Assembly: GCA_023052935.1 (NCBI GenBank)
Contig: CM041293.1
Span: 173,777,600 to 173,841,599, forward strand
Source of the DNA: Piezodorus guildinii
Lineage: Eukaryota; Arthropoda; Insecta; Hemiptera; Pentatomidae
DNA: 64,000 nucleotides
Reading direction: 5' to 3'
In this document: one piece after another, positions 22,885 through 35,200 of the stretch
Layout: the number at the start of each line of letters is the position of its first letter
How positions within the stretch are numbered: the stretch's first letter is position 1
Notes under the pieces: generated by a model
The model's input: the letters and a program-made list of their open reading frames with translations, nothing else
Databases searched by the model: none
Told to the model about the DNA's origin: nothing
Position numbers and translations under genes: made by a program

Positions 22885-23210
22885 CTAATCCGCTTTTACT
22901 AAGGCATTTCCTTCTTCTTGAACTTCCTGCAACAAGCGGACCTTACACTTGGGCAGCTTGGTGGTGTACTCCGGTTGGGATCCCCCGTTCTAGGCCATCC
23001 TCTTCTCCACCAGATCTTGAGGAGCCATCTTCCGATCCGTCACCATCCCATCTTGGCCATGAGGTCGATGAAGACGGTCGTCAAGTTAAACTGGGTGGGT
23101 GCCAACTCCGCGGATCTGTAGTCCCAAGGGAACACGTGGTGGTAGTTGTGCCACCCTTCTCCAAGTGTTGGCAAGAACAAAGGTAGTTGTTGTTAGTGGC
23201 GCAAATAGAC
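22885..23210 (-). pseudogene. Desaturase terminal exon with two frame breaks and one in-frame stop
   Basis: Entered in the phase set by exon 4, the exon reads SICATNNNYLCSCQ and then must change frame near 23167 to read TLGEGWHNYHHVFPWDY. It changes again near 23042, after LMAKMGW, to continue TDRKMAPQDLVEKRMA. It meets TAG at 22992-22990. Beyond that stop the same frame reads GGSQPEYTTKLPKCKVRLLQ and ends at TAG 22887-22885, a plausible natural C-terminus. Both frame changes fit single missing bases. Read literally, the protein would lose the third histidine box and be inactive. Sequencing error in the assembly is the main alternative. Confidence 0.8.
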
Positions 23211-26200
23211 CTAAAATTCATACGTGAATATGATTACGAATCCATTAACAAAGTAAAAAATATAAAGAAGAAATAAATTAAAAATAATTGCATGTATGCA
23301 AAATAACATTGAAGAGAGATCGTTAACTATTAAACCACTTAACAAATATTTTTTAATAGATTTGTTGTATATAATTAACGCCACTTTATTGTTACTCTGT
23401 CTAATCGGATGATGCTACAGTGAAAGTCCTGAATTTCGCCCAATCCTGGTTTTATTAGGATTAAGACCTTTAACGAGTAAATGCCGTCGTAATAAATCCT
23501 TGGGACCAATTTACGTCCTCTCCGAAGGGAACAAGATTTTTTTCATTCCTTTTCAGAAATCCTGAATATCTCTCTCAGGAAACTAGGAATAGAATTAAAA
23601 TAAATTTTATTCTGGGACAGTGTCCCATGAGAATAATAAATTTGTACAGTTTATAATAACAACATGTCTGGCTCAACAGACAAAATGAACATAATTAACT
23701 GATATTTACAATTATGGATAAATATATACACAATACAAAATAAAATAAATAAATTAAAATAAAAACAATCCTCAGAAAATAATTGTGTTGAACAAAATGG
23801 AAAATAAATGAGTTTAAATATAAAACAAAAAGAGAAATAAAATAAATGAATATTTATATTATTCTGATATTTAGTCTTCTAAGAATAACATAAGCTTTGC
23901 AATAATACAGGATCTTTAATTGACTAAGTATTAATAAAAAGTGAACTAATTAGAGCATAAATGAAACTAATATACTTACAATACAATTTTATTAAAAATG
24001 ATTACATTGTCAGGTAGCGTCATTTTGGGATGCTAAAAGGTAATGAAAGAGATGTCATTTGAATTTGGAGTGGGAGGGAGCATGACGGATGTTTGATGGA
24101 AGGGAATCCCAGAAACTAGTCGAACGATCCAGAAAGGAACATTCATATTTTTTGTTCTGTGGGAAGGGATGTGTTTTAATTAAATATAAAGATTATTTAA
24201 TTAAAACACATGTTTCCAATGAAATTTAACAATTTATTTTCATCTCTAAATGTATTTGAGTGTATTGAGTAATTGAGGTAAGTGAAAGTCGTTCGTTGCG
24301 TCAATGTTTTATAAATAATTTTCTAAATACATAACCTTCTAATATACGAAATTCCAGTTTTGTATCTTATCGTTTTTGGACTAGACTTTTCAGACCCGCT
24401 ACACAGACACATACAAATACACTCAGACCTTTTCCAGGACTTAGTAATTCGGACTCAGAGGATCCAAAAAGGCGTATTCTAACTTTTTTTTTTTTTATTA
24501 ATTTATCGTAATTTACAACTGTATTAAAGAACACAATAAGTAAATATGAGGAATGAAAAAAAAAGTCACGAAAATGTCTTGAGAAAGAACTACCCAGTGG
24601 TAGCACTTTACAAACTATTTTAAGGCAGTAGGTCCCGAGGCCACCTTCTTTTCAGTTGCCTTGGAGGGTTATCAGCGATATCTAAGCAAGATAAATTACG
24701 GACAAGTGGGTTTGTATGGGCAGGGAGTTTAGAATGAAAAGAGGAGTATCTATCACGGGCTATGTCTGCAACAAATACGATGTTTAGGTCATTATGGAGG
24801 AGTCGATTTGTGAGAAATTAAGAGGCATTCAGGATTTTGGATTGTAAGGACTGGATGCGGGAGGAATTAAATGGTTTCGTAGAGCCCCAAAGCTCGATTC
24901 CATACGTCCAAATAGGTCTGATAATAGTGATGTAAATGAGTTTTTTGTAATTTGAACGTTTGTCTAGTAAGTATTGTAGTAATCGATATCTTCGAGCAGT
25001 TTCTTGTCGTTTCAGTCTTGTGTGAGGATGTATTCTAACTTAAATTCCAAAATATTCAGGATCATTTCTTTCCCTTACTATATATATATAGGTCAGTAAA
25101 GTAAAAGTAGTAACTGTTTCCCTTACATATTTATTTGTTGTTATGGTGCAATTATATAGTTATTAAATTAACAATTATATTTATTTTTTTCAAATCATTT
25201 TATTGATATTTACAACTGTACATATAGTATATAGAAGTAAATGGGCTAATTTACACTTATGGGCGTGATAACGTCTTGTGCAGAAACTACCCATTGGTAC
25301 CCTTTCAATGTCAATTTAATTAAAGTAGGTCTCTAGGACATCGTCTTTTCAATCACCTCGGAGGGTTGTCAGGAATAGATGGGAATGATAAGTTGCGTAC
25401 AAGAGGATTCGTGTGGGTTGGGCGTTTGACATTAAATGAGGCATATCTGTTTCGGGCTAGTTCTGCGACAAATGGGATGTTTAAGACATTATGGATGATT
25501 TTATTCGTAGGATTTTGCGAAGGAATTTTGATTGTAGGATTGAATGCGACAGGAATTATATGGTTTAGTAGAGCCCATACAGCTCGATTCCATATGTCCA
25601 AATGTGTCTGATGATGGTAACATAAATGACCTTTTTGTATTAAATTGGAAGTTTTGAACGTTCATTAATTAAGTGTTGTAATAATCTGTATCTACGAGCA
25701 GTTTCTTGTCATTTAAGTCTCGTATGAGGATTCCATGTAAGAAGTTTGACAAAATGGAGTCCTAGGTATCGGATTTGTTCAACAGGTTTTAACAATTATA
25801 AATATAAAACTCACTTGTCGTAAGGCCTGTTGCCCCAGGCATGAGCCGCGCTGTTGACCAAGAAAGTCAGATGAAGACTCCAAATGTAACGGAGCATCGT
25901 AGCGATCAAAAACGAATTCACGAAAGATTCATTCCATCCATACATTGGCACGATAGTAGGTATTACCCAGCTCACCAAGGGCATGATCTTGTAGTAATGG
26001 CTGAAAAAAATAAAACAAAAAATATTATGGATGTTTGTGAACAGAAACTATTAGATGGTTAATGTTTGAAAAGTTATTTTTCAATAAGCATCGTCACAAA
26101 CTATAAACTCAGGTGTTGTTTATTATTGGCTTACTTGTGCTGGAACATGACTATCGGGTTTGCCTCGAGATCGGACATATCCTCCACTCTCCCCTTCTCG

Positions 26201-29200
26201 ATGGTCAGGGGCAACTTCTTGCTGAGGAGCCAGCCGATGTGGGCGAAGAAGAAACCTCTCCTGATATTGTGGGGGTCAGCGTCCGAGTCTGTGTACTTGT
26301 GGTGCAGCCTGTGGTCCCGCACCCATTTGTAGATGCTCTTCTGCAAGTATGATATGATTTCAGATATATAGTCAGGGAAGGTATTGCGATGGTGAAAATG
26401 TTTGAATTACAGTTTTCAAAGGAAATATACGTTTAGGGACCACCTGTAGCTTACTGGTTAGCATAACAGCCTTCTATGCCAAAGGGCACGGATTCAAACC
26501 CGTAGGTGGTCCTAGAATTTTTTAATGGGAGTAAAAAATCCTTGTTATGTCGTCTTTCAATATTTAGAGAATTAAATTGGGAAAGCCTGGGAATATCCGT
26601 CAATGGGAAAATGCTCAACAACTTAAGATTTGCGGACGATATATGTCTAATATCTCCGGACATAAACGGCCTAAGGCGGATGATAGAGGAAATAGTAGGC
26701 ATTAGCAAAAAATATGGACTTAATATAAATACAGCAAAAACTAAAATCATGACAAACTCAATAAAAATACCAGTTTATGCTAACAATAGTGAGATAGAAT
26801 ATGTAGAGGAGTACATTTACTTAGGGCAGACAATATCATTTAGAGAAAATATGAATAAGGAAATAGAAAGAAGAGTTAAGCTCGGGTGGAGCAAATATTG
26901 GTCTCTCCAAAAGATCTTCAAAAGCAATCTATCACTAGATCTTAAAACCAAAGTTCTTACCACATGTGTATATCCCACGGTTCTCTACGGGGCTCAAACC
27001 TGGGCACTTACAAGAAAACTCGACCGGAGGCGGAATACCATGCAAATGCAGCTTCTAAGAAGTTTAATGTTTATTCAGAAAAGGGAGAAAATAAAAAACA
27101 AAAATATTCTTCAGAAAGTAAACATTAAAAGTCTAAGGGTTGAGGCACATCGATTGAAATGGAGCTGGGCTGGGCACTTGGCCAGGCTGAAAGACGAAAG
27201 ATGGACCAGAGCTTGCACGGAGTGGAGTCCGAGAGAGGACAGCAGACAGAGGGGGCGACCACATCGCAGGTGAAAATGAATGAAAATGAAAAAACTTCTT
27301 TATTATCCTGGGACTAAAGTCCCTTAAGAATAAAATAAAATACATAATTGATGACCGGAACAGTGTGGTCATGATTTAGAATAACAAAATATTAAACTAA
27401 AAAATAATTAAGGTAGTAATATATATACATCTTTACAAGTCAGATTTTCGGAATAAGAAAAACAAAAAAAAACAAAACAAAAAAAAAACAGAAATAGCTG
27501 GTTCATCAATGATAATTTGAGTAATACAAACACACAAAAAAAAAAATAATAATAATAATAATTGGTATTTATCGCATCTGCAGTTATAAGTTATTGTCTG
27601 TTTGACTGGGTAAGGAGAAGGTGGTTGAAAAGTAGCGATTTGAAGGAGGAAGCAGTACTTGCATGACGGATCTCAGGAGGAATAGAATTCCAAAGAGTGG
27701 TTGCTTTGGCTAGAAAGGACTTGTCAAAGGCAGCAGTACGGTGAGGAGGAGGGTAGAGGTCAGAAAGACGGGATCTAGTAGAACGGGACTGAATTGATGA
27801 TTTAAATTGAAGGGATTGGAAGATGTAGCTGGGACGATGAGTTCTGATAACCTGGTAGAGGAAGGAGGCTAGGAAATACTGGCATCTATAACGAGGATAA
27901 AGCCACCTTAACTCGGTGTAATACTGGGTTATATGCGTGTCTCTAGTGATTCCGAATACAAACCGTATTGCACAGTTCATAATACGCTTAAGTTTTGCTT
28001 CGAGCTCACCTGAAAGTCCGATGTACACCTCGCATCCGTAGTCAAAGTGGGGAAAGACAAGGGAAGAAACAAGGACTTTACGAATATTGAATGGTAGGAG
28101 GTGATGGAGGCGACGGAATTGCTTTAGGTGTGTTATGGTTCGGCGGGATATTTGGGAGATGTGCGGTTTCCAAGAGAGAGTTTGATCAAGAGTAATACCT
28201 AAGTTCTTGACAGATGAATGAAAAGAGATAGGAGTATTGTTTAGGAAAAGGTTGGGGGAACTGGGAAAGGATTTAAGGAGAGCAGGTGATGCTATCAGGA
28301 TGGCTTTTGTTTTTTCAGCGCTTAGCAGGAGTTTGTTGCTGTTTGACCAAGCACTAATATTATTTATGTCCTCCTGAAGTTTAGAGATAGCATCAGGAAA
28401 TTCATTTGGGGTAAAGGAAATATAAATCTGAATATCGTCGGCATAGAGGTGGTATTGGGAGTGCTTGATGGAGAGCGGAAGATCATTTATGAATATGGAG
28501 AAAAGGGTAGGAGATAACGAGGAACCTTGGGGTACACCTTTTGTTAGTGGCAGTGAGTCGGAGCGGGGTTTATTGGGAACTACAACATACTGGGAACGGC
28601 CGGTAAGGAATGATTGAAACCATTGAAGAGCGCCTGTGGATACTGGGAGTCTATGGAGTTTGGTTAAGAGGATAGAGGTCAGTTTATAGGATAGAGCATA
28701 GGTGGAGGGACGAATTGACGCAGACTGTTGGCGAAAACTGGTGGCTGGTTGACGAATCCTGGTGGATAAACGTTTTAAAAAATATTTAATTTGTGTATTT
28801 TTTCAAGGACTCAGTTTTGTTTTTTATTTTATAATTATTTGTATTTTTTCTCTCTTTGGATTAGATGCTTTTTTTTTCAATATTTCATTATTTCTAACTA
28901 TAGCCAACTTCTATAAATTCCTCCCTATGGGAGAGGCTTTTGTCAATATGATGCCAATAAAGCTATTATTATTATTATTATGTCGTCTTTCAGAGGGAAC
29001 GTAAAATGGTGGTCTAGAGCCTGTGCGATGTCAGATACTCGTTGAAGATCCCTAGGACCCCCTCTATTATCTAATCTTCCGATTAGCCACATTATCATTA
29101 AGTGACGTCAAATAAATAAAAAATGACCAAGTCCCGAAAAAAGGTCTGTGTGTGTGTGTTGAGTCTAGCACGAAAACGAAAAGTAGTAGGAAACTAAAAT

Positions 29201-32200
29201 TTCATATTTAAGACAAATTACGCCCGTGATGTTACAGCACCTTTTTTTTCATAATCGGCTGACCGAAAGATCTACATTACACCACAAATTTTGCATATTT
29301 TTACGAAATTCTCAAAAATGACTAAGGATTTTGATTAAACTCGCCATAGCGATGTAAAATGTAATAGTCAACAATCAAAACAACAGTATATGAGGCAGCC
29401 GAAAAAATAATAGGTTTCAGGCAGTCGGAGAGGAGATCTCCATGGTTTGATGAAGAGGGTAGAGAGGCCAATGATTAAAAAAATGGTGCATACTAAAGTG
29501 ACGTATACGTAAGGAGGGAAGAGAAGATAATGAACCGATGTGGAAAAACGTGAATAGGAAAATAAGGAATTGGAAGATATCTTGAGCTTAAGAAATAATG
29601 ACGAATGTCGAAGATTATACCAAAAACGCTATAAATTATTACACAATGCTATATTATTTCCAAATAACATTTTTTCTTTCTTACTCCCATGGGATTTAGG
29701 GTGGGACTCGGAAGTAGAGGGAGGAAGCTCGGGCCTTTTTTTCTGCATCACATGCATTCTAAGAGGGGACAGAGGAAACGAAAATTTTCGGTATATGGGA
29801 GCAAATGCGAGTCACGTCTAGTGATGGGGCTAGGGATTGCGATCCGGCGTCATTTTCAATCCGGTCCAAAATTTCACCAATCCGGACGGATCCGTCGGAT
29901 CCGGATGGTATGACTAAATCAGAGTGATTTTCACTTTTCGGTCCAAGATGAACTGTTAGTATGTTATTCGAATATAATTGTACTTATAATAGGAAGTTTA
30001 TAAAATAAAAGTTATGTTAGGATTAGATATGGAGCAAAAAAATTAAGTTTAGCAGTTTAGGTAACTAGTAAAATTTTAATGGCTATTAAAACAGTCGGCT
30101 ATTGATTACTATTTGCTGAAAATAAAGACTATTTGTTTTCTACCACCCTTTTTCCAAAATCAAAATTGATTTTTGATAATATATACTAAAGTTATTAGTA
30201 CTTACGTACTATTTAAAAAAAATTGTCAGTAGAATAATTTAAAGATTTATACTCATAATACAAACTCATAATTGTGATGATTATGACATTCATCAGACAT
30301 ACTAACCAAAATATGATTGTGTTTATCATTAATATAAGCGTTCTTTGGGATTGTTAGCATTCTCAAATAATTTAAAATTATTGTTATCACAATTCCCATC
30401 TGAGTTAATTAAGCAAGGATAATTATATAAGATTTTATAAAGTAACTTAATAAATTAATTGAGCTATCTGAGAAAAAGAAGTATAGGAAGACGTGAGCAG
30501 TAACGTAGCTCAGTCTTCCTAGATTTCAATAGATTTGCGAGCAGTTATCATATAATTCAGCAACATAACACTTGAGTGAGTCAGTACGTGAGTGAGCAAT
30601 TTCTCTAAAAAAAAAAAAAAAAAAAGTTAGATTTGTTTCAGAAGTTCCTCCACAGCCAACTTATAGGATGCTATAGCTCGCGTATATCCAAGATAATAAT
30701 ATCTGTTAACTTACATTTAGGTGAAGCACCGACAAAACAAAAGCCCATGTACTGTCTCGTGAAAGGCGAACGAATGATGCTGGACTGAACTGATGATGTG
30801 ATGTAATTTGGCGTCGAACGACACATGTACACAAATGTAACGCATTTAAAGTACTTTTTTTTATTAAACTGCACTATTTTTGGCAAAAAATTGCTATAAA
30901 CGAATCCGGTTAACGTATAATGATGCCGGATCCGCCGGATTACCGGATCCGGTTTTCCGGATTGCAATCTCTAGATGGGGCACACGAATCTTTCTGAGTC
31001 AGTTAGTCAAGTTATGGTTTCTCAGTCTAGTCTGAGGGTCTATACATAGTCTTGCCAGCGCTGTGGCCGTCCTGTCGGAGTCAGTGTGTTGAACAGTGGG
31101 TTCGTGCAGTACCGAACACAATCAAAGAATTTGATATGTCTCCTGGAGATAAACTCTGTCGGAAGTTCGAAGGTGTCGTGTATTTGGTCTGTCTTCGTCC
31201 TCTGTATAGAAGTATGCCTCACTATTCGTCTCAGTACTCCATTTTGAAACTGCTGGAGCTTTTTTGTTATGGTTGGTGATATAAAAGTTAGCATCTGTGC
31301 TCCGCATAGGAGGGCCGGGCTAATTAATGATTTGTAGATTAATATTTTCAGGCATAGGTATAGATTCGGCGAAGTTAGTATATGATTTAGTCGATAGGAC
31401 TTGGTCCTAGCCAAGCTAATCTTTTTAAGTCAGTGATTAGAAAATGTGAGGTGCCTGTCTAGGGTGATGTCCACATATACTATCCTAAAGGCTTGTTTTT
31501 GATTCCCGCTACCTCGTAGGTCTTCGGTAGAGGGGCGCTTATTCTTCTGGAAAGAAAAAATATTACAGTCGGTCTTCTTGAGATTAACTATAATATTTAG
31601 CATCTTCAGCTTTTTAGTAATCTCATTACAAGCCAACTCCGCCTGATGTAGAGCTGTCTCTGCGTTCATCGAGCTACTGTAGATCGGTACGTCATCGTCA
31701 TTGGAAGCTAGAGTAACTGTTTTGTAACAACAATTTCAGCTGTGTAGATTGAGAATAGTACTGGTGATAGCACAGACCCTTAAGGAACTCCGCAGGTAAG
31801 GTCAATTTCCTCTCAGAAGGCTCCGCCAACCACCACTTCTATCTTATGCCCCTGGAGGAATGACCGCAAGAGGGTGTAGAGCTGCTCCGGAAACTCATTG
31901 TCCTGCATTGTCAGTGTCTTACATAGTATACTATGAGACACTGAGTTGAACGACTCAGTGTAGTTTATTAATATCATTGCAGTGGCGTCATTTTTTAAGG
32001 AGCTCAGGATCACTTCCGCTTGTAGCTTCGCCAGATGGTGATCCGGGCACAGACCGGCGTACCAGTCAATAAGTTATGGTACTCATTGTACCAATTAAAA
32101 TTTTCTGGTTGTGGACTGTATGATAAAAAATAATAATAAAAAACTTTAAATTTTGATTCTGCCCAGAATAAGGGATCTCCAAGTCGTTTTACAAGTAAAT

Positions 32201-35200
32201 TTAAGATAGACAGCAGCTTACCTAATCGCCTTCTTGTGTCTTCTCGAACGGGCCCGCTCAGGCTCGGCAGTCTCCTCCAGCTGCTCCTAGATTTTATCTT
32301 GTAAAACTTAGGAGAACCTAGATTCTTGAAATCGAGTACCTCTTTCGTGACCGGGAACCGAATATCACCACAAATATCGTCACGGACTACAAAAACATGC
32401 AATCGGGACAGAATCTCAATTCACACTGACGCTATAGCAAAAAACAAAAAACTGTCGAATTAAACATCTGTGCCGTATCCAAGGCCCAATCTAATTAAAT
32501 TTGAATCAAAATAAATATTATTATTTTTTATTCGCGTAATCGCGAACACACACCCGCCCCTGAAGTTTCCTACCTTCAGCAAAATCAAATAAAGTATTCA
32601 AAACTTTTTTTTTTTTTTTTAACTATAACCTAACTAGAACTATTTTATAAACAAACCAAATAAACAAAAATACAATCCAAACGTATTTACAATATATACA
32701 ACGACGACTGAGCCGGGACCTACAGAGATGGTAGGGGATATAGTTTCACGCCCGGACGTTTATCTTTTCCGGACGAAGTCCGAACTATGTTCACACAGAC
32801 AACACCTCCGACAGGATTTTCCTTTCCATCGACAGGAAACCACGAACCATTGGGGATTGTTTCCTGGATTTTGACTATTCTATTGGCCACGAAAGTTTGC
32901 CACCTGTCTGAAGAAGCACGGATCCAGCAAAGAACTATTTCTGAGTAGGTAAAATATATCGTTCGATCGACGCGTATACAAAGAGTCAACGTCTTGGTTA
33001 CCGTGTTCACTAAGTTGGTTACAAGTAATACGGCATTTAATTCTAGTCTAGGAATAGACAATATTTTTGTAGGAGCTACTATCAATTTTCCACTGATCAG
33101 ACTGACTTTTGGTTCATAACCAAATCGCTCGATATTGGCATATAGCACAGCTCCATAACCCACCATCGAAGCATCTGAAAACCCGATTAAAGTTATTTTT
33201 GCTTCAGGGTGAATTTCAATATGCCGTGGAACTCTCACACCTTCCAAACTACTATATTCGGACTGAAACTGTTGCCATTGTGTAGCAACTGAGTCTAACG
33301 GTGGCTCATCCCAATCTACCCCATCTTTCCAAAGCAATTTTACAAAAACCGCATAAAGCATAACTGGATCTAGCAGTCCCATCGGATTGAAAATCCGTGT
33401 GACAGTTGACAAAATGTTCGCTTTGTGCCACTCTCAAATTCAATATCTATTTTGAATTGCAAGAAATCGCTCTTTGGAACCCATCGTAAACCCAGAACTG
33501 ACGAAGGATTTTTCTCTGAAAGGTTTTCACGCATTTCTCGCGGCTCTTCGTTGGACTTTGAGGAAGGAAATTCAATTAGGTTAGAACCCCACTTAGTTAA
33601 TTCAAAACCACCCGTCTGAAACATTTTACGAGCCTTTCGACTGATATCTAAAGCCTCCTGTACCGAAGGGAGTGAGGTGACGAAGTCTTCAATATACATA
33701 TCACGGGGTATCAAATTTGCGACCTCCGGGAAACTTCCTTTCTCGTCCACGACAAGCTGGTCTACCGTACGCAGAGCTAAGAAGGGAGAGGATGACATCT
33801 CGAAAACTATACAATTGAGTTCATAAACTTGAAAGGGCTCATCGGGAGAAAATCTCCATAGAAATCTCTGAAATTTCCTATGTTCAGGAGTTACCCACCT
33901 CTTTCTATACATCTGCTTGATATCTGCAGTAAGAGCAACTTCAAAAATTCTAAAATTTATGAATAACGACATAATATCGATTTGCAACTTCGGTCCGACA
34001 AATAAAATGTCATTCAATGATTTTTCGGAAGTTGTTTTTGAACTCGCATTGAAAACGATTTTCAACGGAGTGATCACACTTTGAGGTTTGAATATTCCTC
34101 GGTGTGGGATATAATATCCTTCAGAATTCAAATCTGCATCAGAAACTAATGATGCATGACCCTGATTTAAATAATACAGGATACCATCATTATACGTTTT
34201 CCTAAATTCTTGTGAACGACTTAAGCGTTTTTCTAAGGCTATGAGGCGCCTTTTGGCAACTGCAAGGGATGACCCTAAACCAGAGGGTTCTTCATGGAAA
34301 GGTAAACGCACAATATACCTTCCACATTCAAGCCTCCTTAGAGTCGAGGAAAATATCTCCTGACACTTAGCATCTTGAGGACTTAAGATTGGTGTTGGAG
34401 GAGTAGGAACTTCCTCCATTTCCCAAAAGGATTTTAACAAATTTTCTATCGGCGTCTCGACAGAACAACAGAATGATATGTTAGGTTCTACGCTCTGAAT
34501 GATTGGCGCTTTTCCCATCAATACAAATCCAAACGGACTTTGTATTGCTATCGGTTGATCAGAGGAACCCCGAACTTGTCGTCCTCCCAGAAAATATGGA
34601 CAAAGCTCTGAACCAATAATTCCATCAATGGCACCAGGAGTGTCAAAATTTGGATCTGCTAGCTCTAAATTTTTGAAATGATCCATTTGAGCCCTATCTA
34701 TCGGGATTGATGGCATTCTATCAACAATTTTGTCAACAACGAACGAATCAATGTCATACATTACATCAGGATTTCTTATTGATGACAATACAAACATTGT
34801 TTTGCCCCCAACCGGTTTCGATAAGCCTCCAAACCCCAAAATAGAGGATTTTATTTTTTCAATAGAGAGCCCCAATCGGCGACATGCACTCCAAGTAATG
34901 AAGTGAGACTGACTTCCTGAATCTATCAACATTCGTACCCTTTGTAATTGCCCCGAACTATCTCGGACGTTTTCTACTACCGTAGCTAGAAGCATTGTAT
35001 TTTGTAAGGGAGGAAGATGTTTATCTTTATACAATGAACAAAGACTTGTACCCAGATCCGATGTGCGGTCTTTAGGGAAATTAACATCGTTTAAATCGGC
35101 ATTTTTGCGTTGGAATTCGAAATGCAGGAGAGTGTGATGAGGTAGATCGCATTTCGAACAACTTTTAATTATGCTACACTCTTTTGACCTATGGTTCTGA

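Larger units (their letters stand above)
26434..29128 (+). mobile_element. tRNA-type SINE split by a nested RTE-like/CR1-like insertion
   Basis: The SINE head (GACCACCTGTAGCTTACTGG, B box GATTCAAACCC) ends at 26559 and the SINE body resumes at 28978-28992 with the same 15 bases TTATGTCGTCTTTCA. It then continues through GAGCCTGTGCGATGTCAG to the 3' end AAGTGACGTCAAATAAATAA (29128). Everything between is an insertion. Lies in desaturase intron 2. Confidence 0.85.

Noticed and set aside
25841..26352. Plus-strand open frames
   Set aside because: Shadows of desaturase exons 3 and 4, which read correctly on the minus strand with proper splice sites.
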